64,000 nucleotides of DNA from Bacteroidota bacterium (GTDB lineage: Bacteria > Bacteroidota > Bacteroidia > Cytophagales > Cyclobacteriaceae). The notes below the pieces were generated by a model. That model saw only the letters and a program-made list of their open reading frames with translations, made no database searches and was not told where the DNA came from. Of the stretch, positions 25,405 to 33,055 are shown piece by piece. Each line of letters begins with the position of its first letter. Position 1 is the stretch's first letter. Both the position numbers and the translations under genes were made by a program. The stretch covers positions 30,031-94,030 of the forward strand of contig JAFDYT010000009.1 in the NCBI GenBank assembly GCA_018266055.1, given 5' to 3'.

Positions 25405-25716
25405 TTATTTTTTTGCTTTTGTATAGATCAGGATCACTCCATACTTCCCTTTTTCGCCATAGGCTTTCAACGCCTGATCGTCTTTTAACACATCAACACG
25501 TTCGATGTTGTTAGGGTCGATGTTGTTAATCGGGCTTACCATTTTTGTCGAGTCCGTATTGCTCTTCACCAACTCAGGCATTGCCCTCCCGTCAAGGATG
25601 AACAAAGGAGGATGTACTGTCGGTGTTCCAGATTGGATAATTTTTACCGTTGGCTCCTGCGCATACCCCGCCACAGCAAGACCCAACACACACACGAAAG
25701 AAAATAAATATTTCAT
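25405..25716 (-). CDS. small exported protein resembling an isolated TonB-receptor plug motif
   Basis: A 103-residue protein with a signal peptide ending near GYAQ (residue 19-20). The rest contains PLFILDGRAMPELVK followed by NNIDPNNIERVDVLKDDQ, ALKAYGEKGKYGVILIYTK. This is the order and wording seen in the plug domain of SusC-like receptors (VDG, then I-x-P-x-D/N-I-E-x-V-x-VLKD, then YG-x-x-G-x-x-GVIL-I-x-TK). There is no barrel and no frameshifted continuation. Such stand-alone plug-like proteins may interact with TonB or with receptors, but that is inference. Confidence 0.7.
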   Translation of the reverse strand: MKYLFSFVCVLGLAVAGYAQEPTVKIIQSGTPTVHPPLFILDGRAMPELVKSNTDSTKMVSPINNIDPNNIERVDVLKDDQALKAYGEKGKYGVILIYTKAKK

Positions 25717-25762
25717 ATTTATTTGTTTTGATGCTCTGTTGAAAAATGAAAGTACAAAAAAA

Positions 25763-26548
25763 TTATTCTTCGTGATACCGATTGATGATGTGCTGACTTA
25801 TTATTTTATAAAGCTCTGAAAGCTCAGGATCAGTTTGCAAAAACGTAAGGTGTTTTTCGAGCACCTCAAGATCGCCGCGTCTGGCCGGACCAGTCTGCGC
25901 CGACTCAGGATCAAGTTGCAGGCTTTTAGTGATTGTCTCCGAAATCAACGGCTTGAGCCAGGCGTACTCTAAACCGTTTTGCTCCATGATTGTCTTTGCA
26001 ATGGTGAGCATGTGGTTGGTGAAGTTAGAAGCAAACACTGCAGCGACGTGCATTGCCTTTCGCTCCTCTGATCCAATTCGCTTCACCTGAAGGCTGATGG
26101 CTTTCGCCAGTGCAAACAGGATTGACTCAGTCTCTTCGTTAAGGCTTTCAATAAAAATGGGTATTTTCCTAAAATCCACTTTTTTATTTTTGGTGAATGT
26201 CTGAAGTGGATAAAACACACCCAGATTAGGTGTAGCCGAATATTGCAAATCGCTTAGCGGTACACTTCCTGAGGTGTGGATCAACACAGCATCGTCAGGC
26301 AAAATAATTTCTTTGGCAATTTCTGGAATCGCGTCGTCGCTGGCAGCTATAATAAAGACGGATGAAGGGCTGGTCGAAAAGTCAAGCGTAGCTTTTACTT
26401 CTGCCTGATACAATCGCGCGGTCAGCGCCTCAGCGCGTCGGGCATTGGGGCTGTACACTTCTTTCACCACAAACCCGGCGTTGTCTAGCGCAGGGGCAAG
26501 ATGCCAGGCTAGGTTTCCCGATCCGATGAAAGAAATATTTTCCGGCAC
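25763..26548 (-). CDS. Rossmann-fold DUF2520 oxidoreductase-like protein
   Basis: A 261-residue protein starting at GTG 26548. The N-terminal NAD(P)-binding domain has FIGSGNLAWHLAPAL (dinucleotide loop G-S-G-N-L) and IAASDDAIPEIA; the C-terminal helical DUF2520 domain begins around residue 125 and includes KAMHVAAVFASNFTNHML. The layout is like F420-dependent NADP reductase or ketopantoate reductase families; the substrate is unknown. It lies 12 bases downstream of the cysteine desulfurase stop and is likely co-transcribed with it. Confidence 0.85.
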   Translation of the reverse strand: MPENISFIGSGNLAWHLAPALDNAGFVVKEVYSPNARRAEALTARLYQAEVKATLDFSTSPSSVFIIAASDDAIPEIAKEIILPDDAVLIHTSGSVPLSDLQYSATPNLGVFYPLQTFTKNKKVDFRKIPIFIESLNEETESILFALAKAISLQVKRIGSEERKAMHVAAVFASNFTNHMLTIAKTIMEQNGLEYAWLKPLISETITKSLQLDPESAQTGPARRGDLEVLEKHLTFLQTDPELSELYKIISQHIINRYHEE

Positions 26549-26560
26549 TGCTTACAAAAA

Positions 26561-27700
26561 CTAAGCCTCGACTTTTATAAGTTCTGCAATTTTGCTTACC
26601 GCGAAATCGATCTCTTGCTGCGTGTTGTATTTGCTGAAAGAAAAGCGAACCGCCCCTCTTTTGGAGTTAGGGTAGATCGCCCCCAACACATGTGAGCCTG
26701 TAGATGCGCCACTGGAGCAAGCACTTCCGCCCGAGGCCGACACCCCTTGCATATCAAGATTGAAAAGCATCATTTCATTTTCTTCCGATTCAGGAAACGA
26801 TACATTGAGCACGGTATAAAGGCTGCGTTCAAGGTTGTCTGAATCGCCGTGAAAAGTGACGCCCGGCACCAATGCCTTCAGCTTTTCGATCATGTATTTT
26901 TTAAGCTTCGTCACGTGTGCTTCGTGTTCAGCCATTTCGCGATAGCAAATCTCCAGCGCTTTAGCAAGTCCGATGATGCCGTACACATTCTCGGTGCCTC
27001 CGCGCATGTTCCGCTCTTGCGCACCGCCATGAACCATCGGCTTTATTTTTTTGTCCTTGTTGATGTACATGAAACCAACGCCTTTGGGGCCATGAAATTT
27101 ATGTGCTGCCGCGGTGAGTCCATGCACTTTGATCTGCTTGAGGTCGTGCTTGTAATGACCCATCGTTTGCACAGTGTCAGAATGAAAATACGCATTGTAC
27201 TGCTGACACAACTCGCCGACTCTTTGAAGATCCAGCAAGTTTCCGATCTCGTTATTGGCATGCATGAGCGAAACCAACGCGCCCGGCAACTCTTTCAATA
27301 ATTTTTCAAGATCTGCCAAATCAACATGGCCCTTTTCGTCGAGGCGCACGTGATGCAGTTGAATGACACCTTGCTTCTCAAGCGTTTCGAGCGTGTGCGT
27401 TACCGCATGATGTTCAATGGGCGTAGAGATCGCATGCTTCAAGTGATACGTTTGAATGGCGCTTGTGATAATCGTATTGTCGGCTTCAGTGCCACCGGAA
27501 GTAAAAATGATCTCGCCAGGAGTGCAGTTGAGAAGCTCCGCAATTTTCTTGCGAGCCGACTCAATCGCTGCACGCACCTTGCGCCCGTGTGCATGCGTGG
27601 AAGAAGGATTACCGAAGTCTTCGAGCATGAACGGTTTCATGGCTTCAAATACCTCGGGGTCAAGAGGTGTAGTCGCTGCGTTGTCTAAATAAACTCTCAT
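26561..27700 (-). CDS. cysteine desulfurase (NifS/IscS family)
   Basis: A 379-residue PLP enzyme. MRVYLDNAATTPLDPEV starts the protein; HHAV binds near the cofactor; the PLP lysine lies in TAAAHKFHGPKGVGFMY (about residue 200); the catalytic Cys is in SGGSACSSGAST (about 325). It moves sulfur from cysteine to iron-sulfur, thiouridine or other acceptors. The loop around the catalytic Cys resembles NifS/IscS rather than SufS. No scaffold gene (iscU) lies nearby. Whether it supplies tRNA thiolation (mnmD acts on such tRNA) is only speculation. Confidence 0.93.
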   Translation of the reverse strand: MRVYLDNAATTPLDPEVFEAMKPFMLEDFGNPSSTHAHGRKVRAAIESARKKIAELLNCTPGEIIFTSGGTEADNTIITSAIQTYHLKHAISTPIEHHAVTHTLETLEKQGVIQLHHVRLDEKGHVDLADLEKLLKELPGALVSLMHANNEIGNLLDLQRVGELCQQYNAYFHSDTVQTMGHYKHDLKQIKVHGLTAAAHKFHGPKGVGFMYINKDKKIKPMVHGGAQERNMRGGTENVYGIIGLAKALEICYREMAEHEAHVTKLKKYMIEKLKALVPGVTFHGDSDNLERSLYTVLNVSFPESEENEMMLFNLDMQGVSASGGSACSSGASTGSHVLGAIYPNSKRGAVRFSFSKYNTQQEIDFAVSKIAELIKVEA

Positions 27701-27717
27701 GATGAATACGATTTTTC

Positions 27718-29103
27718 TTACCCGATGATAGCTTTAATATCGTTGATGATCCGTATGGCTAACTCATTAGCCTTCTTTTCATTTTGCGATTCGGCATAAA
27801 TGCGGATGATCGGCTCAGTATTGCTTTTGCGCAAGTGAATCCACTCCTTTTCCTTTTCGAAGTCGATCTTTACGCCATCAATCGCATTGATTTTTTCGTG
27901 CTGATATTTTTCTTTCACTTTTTCCAACACTGCATCGACATTGATCGCCGGCGTGAGTTCAATTTTATTTTTAGAGATAAAATATTCAGGATATGATTTT
28001 CTTAACTCCGATGCCGTTTTTTTACTCTTTGCCAGATGAGTCAAAAACAGTGCAATGCCCATCAGCGCATCGCGACCGTAATGGAGCTCGGGAAAAATAA
28101 CGCCGCCGTTTCCTTCACCACCTATTACCGCACGGCTTTCTTTCATCAGCGTCACGACGTTTACTTCGCCAACGGCTGCCGCCGAATATTTTCCGCTTGC
28201 CTTTTCGGTTACGTCGCGAAGCGCGCGTGTGGACGATAAATTCGAAACTGTATTCCCCTTTCGCTTGCTCAGCACGTAGTCAGCTACTGCCACCAGTGTG
28301 TATTCTTCGCCGAAAGGCTTACCATCTTCCTGCACTAACGCAAGCCGATCCACGTCCGGATCCACAATGATTCCCAGGTGAAACTTTCCTTTCTTCACTT
28401 CCTTACAAATCGTTTTAATATTTTCAGGAAGAGGTTCTGGATTGTGCGGAAATTTTCCCGTCGGCTCGCAATACAATTTCTTGATCGTCTTCACGCCGAG
28501 TTCCTTCAACAGCAATGGCACAGCAATGCCGCCGGTAGAATTCACCGCGTCCACTACGATTTTAAATTTGGCATTTTGAATCGCCTTTACATCCACCAGC
28601 TTATTTTTCTTAATCAGCTCGATGTGTTTTTTGATATAGTGCGTTGCTTGCGTGTAGCTTCCCAGTTTTTCAACCGGGGCAAAATCGAAAGCTTCGGTTT
28701 CAGCCAGTCTCAACACTTCGGCGCCATCGGCACCGGAAATAAATTCGCCCTTCTCGTTCAGCAACTTCAGCGCATTCCATTGAATGGGGTTATGACTCGC
28801 CGTAAGGATAATTCCGCCTCCGGCTTTTTCAATCGGAACAGCGATTTCTACGGTCGGTGTTGTAGATAAGCCCACATCCACAACGTGGAGGCCAAGTCCC
28901 TGAAGTGTATTGCTCACCAAGTTGCTCACCATTTCCCCGGAAAGACGCGCATCGCGGCCAATCACAATTTTTTTTCCTCCACGGGATTTCACCCAGATGC
29001 CAAAAGCAGAGGCAAATTTCACCACATCAACTGGGGTAAGGGCTTCGCCAGACTTACCACCGATGGTGCCGCGAATACCAGAGATCGATTTAATTAGAGT
29101 CAC
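27718..29103 (-). CDS. glmM: phosphoglucosamine mutase / phosphohexomutase
   Basis: A 461-residue alpha-D-phosphohexomutase starting at GTG 29103. Four domains carry: the phosphoserine loop TASHNP with Ser103, the metal loop DPDVDRLAL, the sugar loop GGEGNGGVIFP, and the phosphate loop RKSNTEPIIRIYAE. The GEGNGG form and the length match the enzymes annotated as phosphoglucosamine mutase in Bacteroidota, needed for peptidoglycan and LPS precursors; phosphomannomutase or phosphoglucomutase activity is not excluded. It is upstream of the cysteine desulfurase gene with a 17-base gap. A -7 box lies at 29119. Confidence 0.88.
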   Translation of the reverse strand: MTLIKSISGIRGTIGGKSGEALTPVDVVKFASAFGIWVKSRGGKKIVIGRDARLSGEMVSNLVSNTLQGLGLHVVDVGLSTTPTVEIAVPIEKAGGGIILTASHNPIQWNALKLLNEKGEFISGADGAEVLRLAETEAFDFAPVEKLGSYTQATHYIKKHIELIKKNKLVDVKAIQNAKFKIVVDAVNSTGGIAVPLLLKELGVKTIKKLYCEPTGKFPHNPEPLPENIKTICKEVKKGKFHLGIIVDPDVDRLALVQEDGKPFGEEYTLVAVADYVLSKRKGNTVSNLSSTRALRDVTEKASGKYSAAAVGEVNVVTLMKESRAVIGGEGNGGVIFPELHYGRDALMGIALFLTHLAKSKKTASELRKSYPEYFISKNKIELTPAINVDAVLEKVKEKYQHEKINAIDGVKIDFEKEKEWIHLRKSNTEPIIRIYAESQNEKKANELAIRIINDIKAIIG

Positions 29104-29118
29104 AATTCGAAAATTTCA

Positions 29119-29126
29119 CAAATGTA
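29119..29126 (-). promoter_or_regulatory. -7 promoter box (TACATTTG) of phosphohexomutase gene
   Basis: On the minus strand TACATTTG matches TAnnTTTG exactly and ends 15 bases before the GTG at 29103, leaving a leader of about 10 bases. No good TTTG at -33. Confidence 0.5.
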
Positions 29127-29191
29127 CGATTTACGTTCTTACGATTTAAGTGCCTTACAGTCAAAATAATCAAGCCTTAAATTGTAAATCG
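29127..29191. repeat. nested inverted repeats between glmM and mazG
   Basis: Outer arms CGATTTAC (29127-29134) and GTAAATCG (29184-29191) and inner arms ATTTAAG (29144-29150) and CTTAAAT (29176-29182) nest in the same order, with a 9-base bulge on the left. The element begins directly behind the glmM -7 box and ends 29 bases before the mazG ATG. Confidence 0.45.
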
Positions 29192-29220
29192 CAAACAAGG
29201 ATTAATTGTAAATTGGCCCT

Positions 29221-29967
29221 ATGAAAAAACCGCTCTCCGCTCCTGACCTCAACCGTGAGGCTAAACTCAAAGCTTTTGATCGCCTGTTGACCGTGCTCGA
29301 CGAACTTCGCGAAAATTGTCCATGGGATAAAAAGCAAACTCTTGAAAGCCTGCGGCACCTGACCATCGAAGAAACCTACGAACTTTCGGATGCCATACTC
29401 GAAAGTAATCTCACCGAAGTGAAAAAAGAACTTGGCGACCTGATGCTGCACAATGTGTTTTACGCTCGCATCGCCTCGGAGATGAAAGTGTTTGACATGG
29501 CCGATGTGCTTAACTCGATTTGTGATAAACTCATCGAGCGGCATCCGCACGTGTATGGCGATGTCGTGGCCGACGACGAAAAGGCGGTGAAAGAGAATTG
29601 GGAGAAAATAAAACTGAGAACAGGAAACAAGTCGGTGCTGGAAGGTGTGCCAAAATCATTGCCTGCGCTGGTGAAAGCCATGCGCGTGCAAGACAAAGCC
29701 CGCGGCGTAGGCTTTGATTGGGAGAAGAAAGAACAAGTGTGGCAAAAGGTGGAAGAAGAAATGCAGGAGTTTAAAGCCGAGTTCAATGTAGAATCCAATA
29801 CGCCGATCGACAAGCAAAAGGCGTTGGCCGAATTTGGGGATCTTCTTTTTTCACTTGTCAATTATTCGCGCTTTCTGGGTATTGATGCCGAAGAAGCGCT
29901 GGAGCGCACGAACAAAAAATTCATCAAGCGTTTTCAGTTTTTAGAGACCGAATCTGCCAAAGACTGA
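29221..29967 (+). CDS. mazG: nucleoside triphosphate pyrophosphohydrolase MazG, C-terminus cut by in-frame TGA
   Basis: The 248-residue product has both MazG domains. The first has CPWDKKQTLESLRHLTIEE, YELSDA and EVKKELGDLMLH, giving the metal-binding ExxE and ExxD pairs; the second ends with ALAEFGDLLFSLVNYSRF. MazG hydrolyses NTPs and lowers ppGpp or damaged nucleotides. The frame continues past the TGA at 29965-29967 for 22 codons that read as the missing conserved end (MGEMSLAEMDEYWEKAKSLS) and stop at 30034-30036, overlapping the next gene by ATGA. A GGA to TGA change is the simplest explanation. The truncated protein keeps both catalytic domains and may still work. Confidence 0.88.
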   Translation: MKKPLSAPDLNREAKLKAFDRLLTVLDELRENCPWDKKQTLESLRHLTIEETYELSDAILESNLTEVKKELGDLMLHNVFYARIASEMKVFDMADVLNSICDKLIERHPHVYGDVVADDEKAVKENWEKIKLRTGNKSVLEGVPKSLPALVKAMRVQDKARGVGFDWEKKEQVWQKVEEEMQEFKAEFNVESNTPIDKQKALAEFGDLLFSLVNYSRFLGIDAEEALERTNKKFIKRFQFLETESAKD

Positions 29968-30036
29968 AAAAAAATGGGCGAAATGTCGCTGGCCGAAATG
30001 GATGAATATTGGGAAAAGGCAAAATCACTTTCATGA
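29968..30036 (+). other. in-frame remnant of the MazG C-terminus after premature TGA
   Basis: After TGA 29965-29967 the same frame reads Lys-Lys then MGEMSLAEMDEYWEKAKSLS and a TGA at 30034-30036. The M-x-E-x-W-x-x-x-K pattern matches the end of MazG proteins, including the enterobacterial one. Its TGA overlaps the thioesterase ATG by ATGA, the usual spacing of coupled genes, which indicates the longer frame was the ancestral gene. Confidence 0.75.
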
Positions 30037-30488
30037 ACTTGTCGCAACTTCATCGCATCCGGCAAACCGCCATTGATAAAAACTGGAAAGAAATGGAGGC
30101 GTTTTTCAATGCGTCTGTTCAGTTGAAACATAGTGGCATTCGCGTGGACCTTTCTGACATCTCAAAACCGTTGGTGATTATTGATCAGGTGCAAGAGCAT
30201 CACCGAGGAGGTGTGGGCACTGAAGCCGTGAATGGCGCCGTAATTGCAATGTTGGCTGATCTTGCGATCGGCCTTTTGGGATTGCCACATTATACAGAAG
30301 GAATGACCGGCACCAGCAACCTAAGCATTACCTACGCCAAGCCGCTAGTGACGAGCAAAGTGGTGGTGAGTGCAGAACAAACCGAAGTAATCAATAAGCG
30401 TATTTTCGGAGTGGTGCGTGTGATGAACGACCGCGGAGAAGTTTGCGCGTACGCTACCGGCGCATTGGCGAAAGGGATTGCTGTTTGA
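30033..30488 (+). CDS. hotdog-fold thioesterase (PaaI/YbdB type)
   Basis: A 151-residue protein from ATG 30033. The hotdog core is seen in HHRGGVGTEAVNGAVIAMLADLA (two parts) with the long central helix, followed by strands GTSNLSITYAKPL and VVSAEQTEV. The catalytic region (G-x-x-x-G-x-x-x-A/D) fits acyl-CoA thioesterases such as PaaI. The substrate is unknown. It would have overlapped the intact mazG frame by 4 bases. It is convergent with the AsmA-like gene, which ends 3 bases away. Confidence 0.83.
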   Translation: MNLSQLHRIRQTAIDKNWKEMEAFFNASVQLKHSGIRVDLSDISKPLVIIDQVQEHHRGGVGTEAVNGAVIAMLADLAIGLLGLPHYTEGMTGTSNLSITYAKPLVTSKVVVSAEQTEVINKRIFGVVRVMNDRGEVCAYATGALAKGIAV

Positions 30489-30491
30489 GTT

Positions 30492-32960
30492 TTAATTATC
30501 CCAATCAAAGTATTCGTCCTTCTGAAGCTCCACTTCTTTTTTCTTTTTGATGCCACGGTTCTGGAAGGCTTCCTTCAATTCCTTTACTTCCTTTTTAAGG
30601 TCGCTTACAATCTTTTTCTTGGTAGCCTCTTTGTCGAGTTTTACCTCGTAGTTATCGGTAGTGCCTACGATTTTCAAGAAAATCTTTGACTGCCCGCCGC
30701 CCGTATCTTCAATTGCGCCAAATGCCTCGTCAGGATCAATTTTCTTTTTGTTGCGCAGCGGTGCGATCACGCGATAGTCAATGTGCTGATCAAACGTGTG
30801 CGTGCCGCTAAGCGAAATATTGGTGGCATTAGTGCGCACTTCCATCTGCGGAATAAAAATGGTTTTCTTTTCAATGTGAATGTCATTTTTCAGATCGCCA
30901 AAGCGAAGCTGATTCAATGCCTGATCGTCGAGATAGCGATTGAGTTTTTGAAGCGGTTCGAAATTATTCAGTTCGCCATTTTTAATCAGCGCACTGATGT
31001 CGGCTGTCAGTGTTTCCGGGTAAAGCGCCAGACTTTGACTCAGCGTTAATTCAAGGCTCACGTCGGCATTGGCCTGACCTTTCAAATTTTTGGCCTGGAT
31101 AAAATCCTGATAGAAATTTTCAAACACGTAAAAGACACTGTCCACGTGAATGCCTTCCAACTTAAATGCAGACGACACATCAATGGCCTTGGGATTCTTC
31201 GCATCGACAATGCCGTTTACCTTGAGCGTACCGCCCATCGCCTGAAGCGACAAATTGCGCGACACCGCGATCTGATTCTTTACGAGCAAGTCGCCTTTTA
31301 TCTGGTGCGGCGAAAACTTTTTGTACTTCATGCGTTCCACCGCACAATGAAAATTCAGATGCAGGTTCGGTGAAATGGCAAAGCCAAAGTTTTGCGAACC
31401 CGTCTCGCCAAGACCAAGCGCTACCAACTCATCGAGGTCAAGGAATTTGGATTTCAAATCTGCTTCAATTCCTATCGGCTGATTTTCGAACAACAGATAG
31501 GTAATTACATTTTTTAAAAATCCATTCAGCACAAAATCGCTTTTTTGCAATCGGCCGCCCACATTGCTCATGGCGATGTCATTCTTATTGAATTGCAGTG
31601 TGCCGTTCCAATTTTCAAAACGAAGATTCTGCTTGCCGGTGGTGAGCGAAATATTTTTCAAGTCGACGGAACCTTCTGCCCTCACCTGCTGGGCCGTGCC
31701 TTTTTCTTTGAGCAGCGAAAGCTTCCCATCAAAGTGCACATCGGCATCTGCTTCGCCTGAAAGGTTTTTGATTTCCTTGAGCGCGATAAAATTCTGGAGC
31801 CAGGCCGCCTCCAATCCGCCTTTAAAATCAAGGGATACCACCGGGTCTTCAAAATTTTGAATAGAAAAGTCTGACTCAAATAATCTGCCGTTGAGTTTGC
31901 CTGAAACGTTTTTCAAGAACAATTCTGCCCTGGAAAAATCTCCAAGAGAAGGCGATGCAAAAGAGCCTTCAATATTGGCATCTTCTATTTTTGATTTGTA
32001 GGTCGGGTGAAAGAACGATGCATTTTTACATCCAAAGGTCACCGAAAAAAACGGGCTTCTGTGCTGCGACAGTTCGCCTTTCACGGAAAGTGAAAAATAG
32101 ATTTCGCCTTTGCTTTTGTATTCCTTGAGTCTTTCTGTGACCGACTCGGGAAATAACGAAAGTACAGTTTGAATATCCGTGTCAAGGCTTTTCAGTTGAA
32201 AGTCAATTGTGTTTTTAGTTTGAAACTCATTGCGACCGACAATTTCAAACTCAGACTCACTCAATTTTACATTGGATTTTTCAACGGTCACGCTTTTGTT
32301 TTTGTCATCGTAGTTGACAAGAGCCGTGAGGTTAATTTTTTTATTCTTGAGCAACTCCATTCGGCCAATTCCAATCTGACCGATCGTGACGTCTCCATCG
32401 GCTTCAATTTTATACACGTCATTACTTAAACGAACGGAGGCCGTAAGTTTATCGCTAGCAATAAGGTGGTGTTGCTGCGCCTGCAAATCCTGGTACGAAA
32501 ATTTGGTATTGACCAATTTTACATTTCGCAAGTCAAAAGAAATACTTTCTCCGCCACTGGCTTTTTTGGTGATCGTAAAATTATTCACACCCTTCTCATC
32601 GATTTTCAAATGGGTGTCACTTTCGTTGATCTGCAAGCCGCGAATAGAATACTTACCATTCCAGGCTTCCAACGGGTTAAGGTAAAAAGAAACTGTTTTC
32701 GCGGTAAGCAACGGATACAACCCGGGTTGGCTGTCCTCAACATACACATCGGTGAATGTAATGGCGAGATAAGGGAATTCCTGCCAGGCCGATACATCGA
32801 TGCGCCCAATAGTGACCGGCGTATTGAGGCTTTTATTCGCCTCGCGGATAAACTCCTGGATGATTTTGTCTTTAAATAGAATTACCGACGCGCCAAAGGC
32901 AATGAGCAATACCGCCAGCGTGAGCAGTGAATACAAAAGAATTTTCCTGACTGTCTTCAA
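30492..32960 (-). CDS. AsmA-like envelope protein
   Basis: An 822-residue protein starting at TTG 32960; no better ATG exists before the signal anchor (LLYSLLTLAVLLIAFGASVILF, in two parts, residues about 7-29). The long periplasmic part is made of beta strands with AsmA/DUF3971-like features: TPVTIGRIDVSAWQEFPYLAITF near the start, many GRLFESDFSI-type repeats, and a C-terminal FGDLKNDIHIEKKTIFIPQM before a Lys/Glu-rich tail. Related proteins bridge inner and outer membranes and move phospholipid. Role inferred from family only. A -7 box lies 19 bases upstream of the TTG. Confidence 0.82.
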   Translation of the reverse strand: MKTVRKILLYSLLTLAVLLIAFGASVILFKDKIIQEFIREANKSLNTPVTIGRIDVSAWQEFPYLAITFTDVYVEDSQPGLYPLLTAKTVSFYLNPLEAWNGKYSIRGLQINESDTHLKIDEKGVNNFTITKKASGGESISFDLRNVKLVNTKFSYQDLQAQQHHLIASDKLTASVRLSNDVYKIEADGDVTIGQIGIGRMELLKNKKINLTALVNYDDKNKSVTVEKSNVKLSESEFEIVGRNEFQTKNTIDFQLKSLDTDIQTVLSLFPESVTERLKEYKSKGEIYFSLSVKGELSQHRSPFFSVTFGCKNASFFHPTYKSKIEDANIEGSFASPSLGDFSRAELFLKNVSGKLNGRLFESDFSIQNFEDPVVSLDFKGGLEAAWLQNFIALKEIKNLSGEADADVHFDGKLSLLKEKGTAQQVRAEGSVDLKNISLTTGKQNLRFENWNGTLQFNKNDIAMSNVGGRLQKSDFVLNGFLKNVITYLLFENQPIGIEADLKSKFLDLDELVALGLGETGSQNFGFAISPNLHLNFHCAVERMKYKKFSPHQIKGDLLVKNQIAVSRNLSLQAMGGTLKVNGIVDAKNPKAIDVSSAFKLEGIHVDSVFYVFENFYQDFIQAKNLKGQANADVSLELTLSQSLALYPETLTADISALIKNGELNNFEPLQKLNRYLDDQALNQLRFGDLKNDIHIEKKTIFIPQMEVRTNATNISLSGTHTFDQHIDYRVIAPLRNKKKIDPDEAFGAIEDTGGGQSKIFLKIVGTTDNYEVKLDKEATKKKIVSDLKKEVKELKEAFQNRGIKKKKEVELQKDEYFDWDN

Positions 32961-32979
32961 CGGTGAAACTATTGTACCG

Positions 32980-32987
32980 CAAAATTA
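32980..32987 (-). promoter_or_regulatory. -7 promoter box (TAATTTTG) of AsmA-like gene
   Basis: Minus-strand TAATTTTG is an exact TAnnTTTG and ends 19 bases before the TTG start at 32960. A TTTA 21 bases upstream may be the -33 element. The position supports the unusual TTG start. Confidence 0.55.
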
Positions 32988-33055
32988 CCGATTCTGCCGA
33001 ACCAAACGTAAACGATTCAGCTCAAATCGATATTGCTTTACAATTCATTCAAGAA

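Noticed and set aside
25405-25716. Remnant of a degraded TonB-dependent receptor
   Set aside because: The gene has its own signal peptide and ends cleanly after the plug-like motif; there are no barrel fragments around it.
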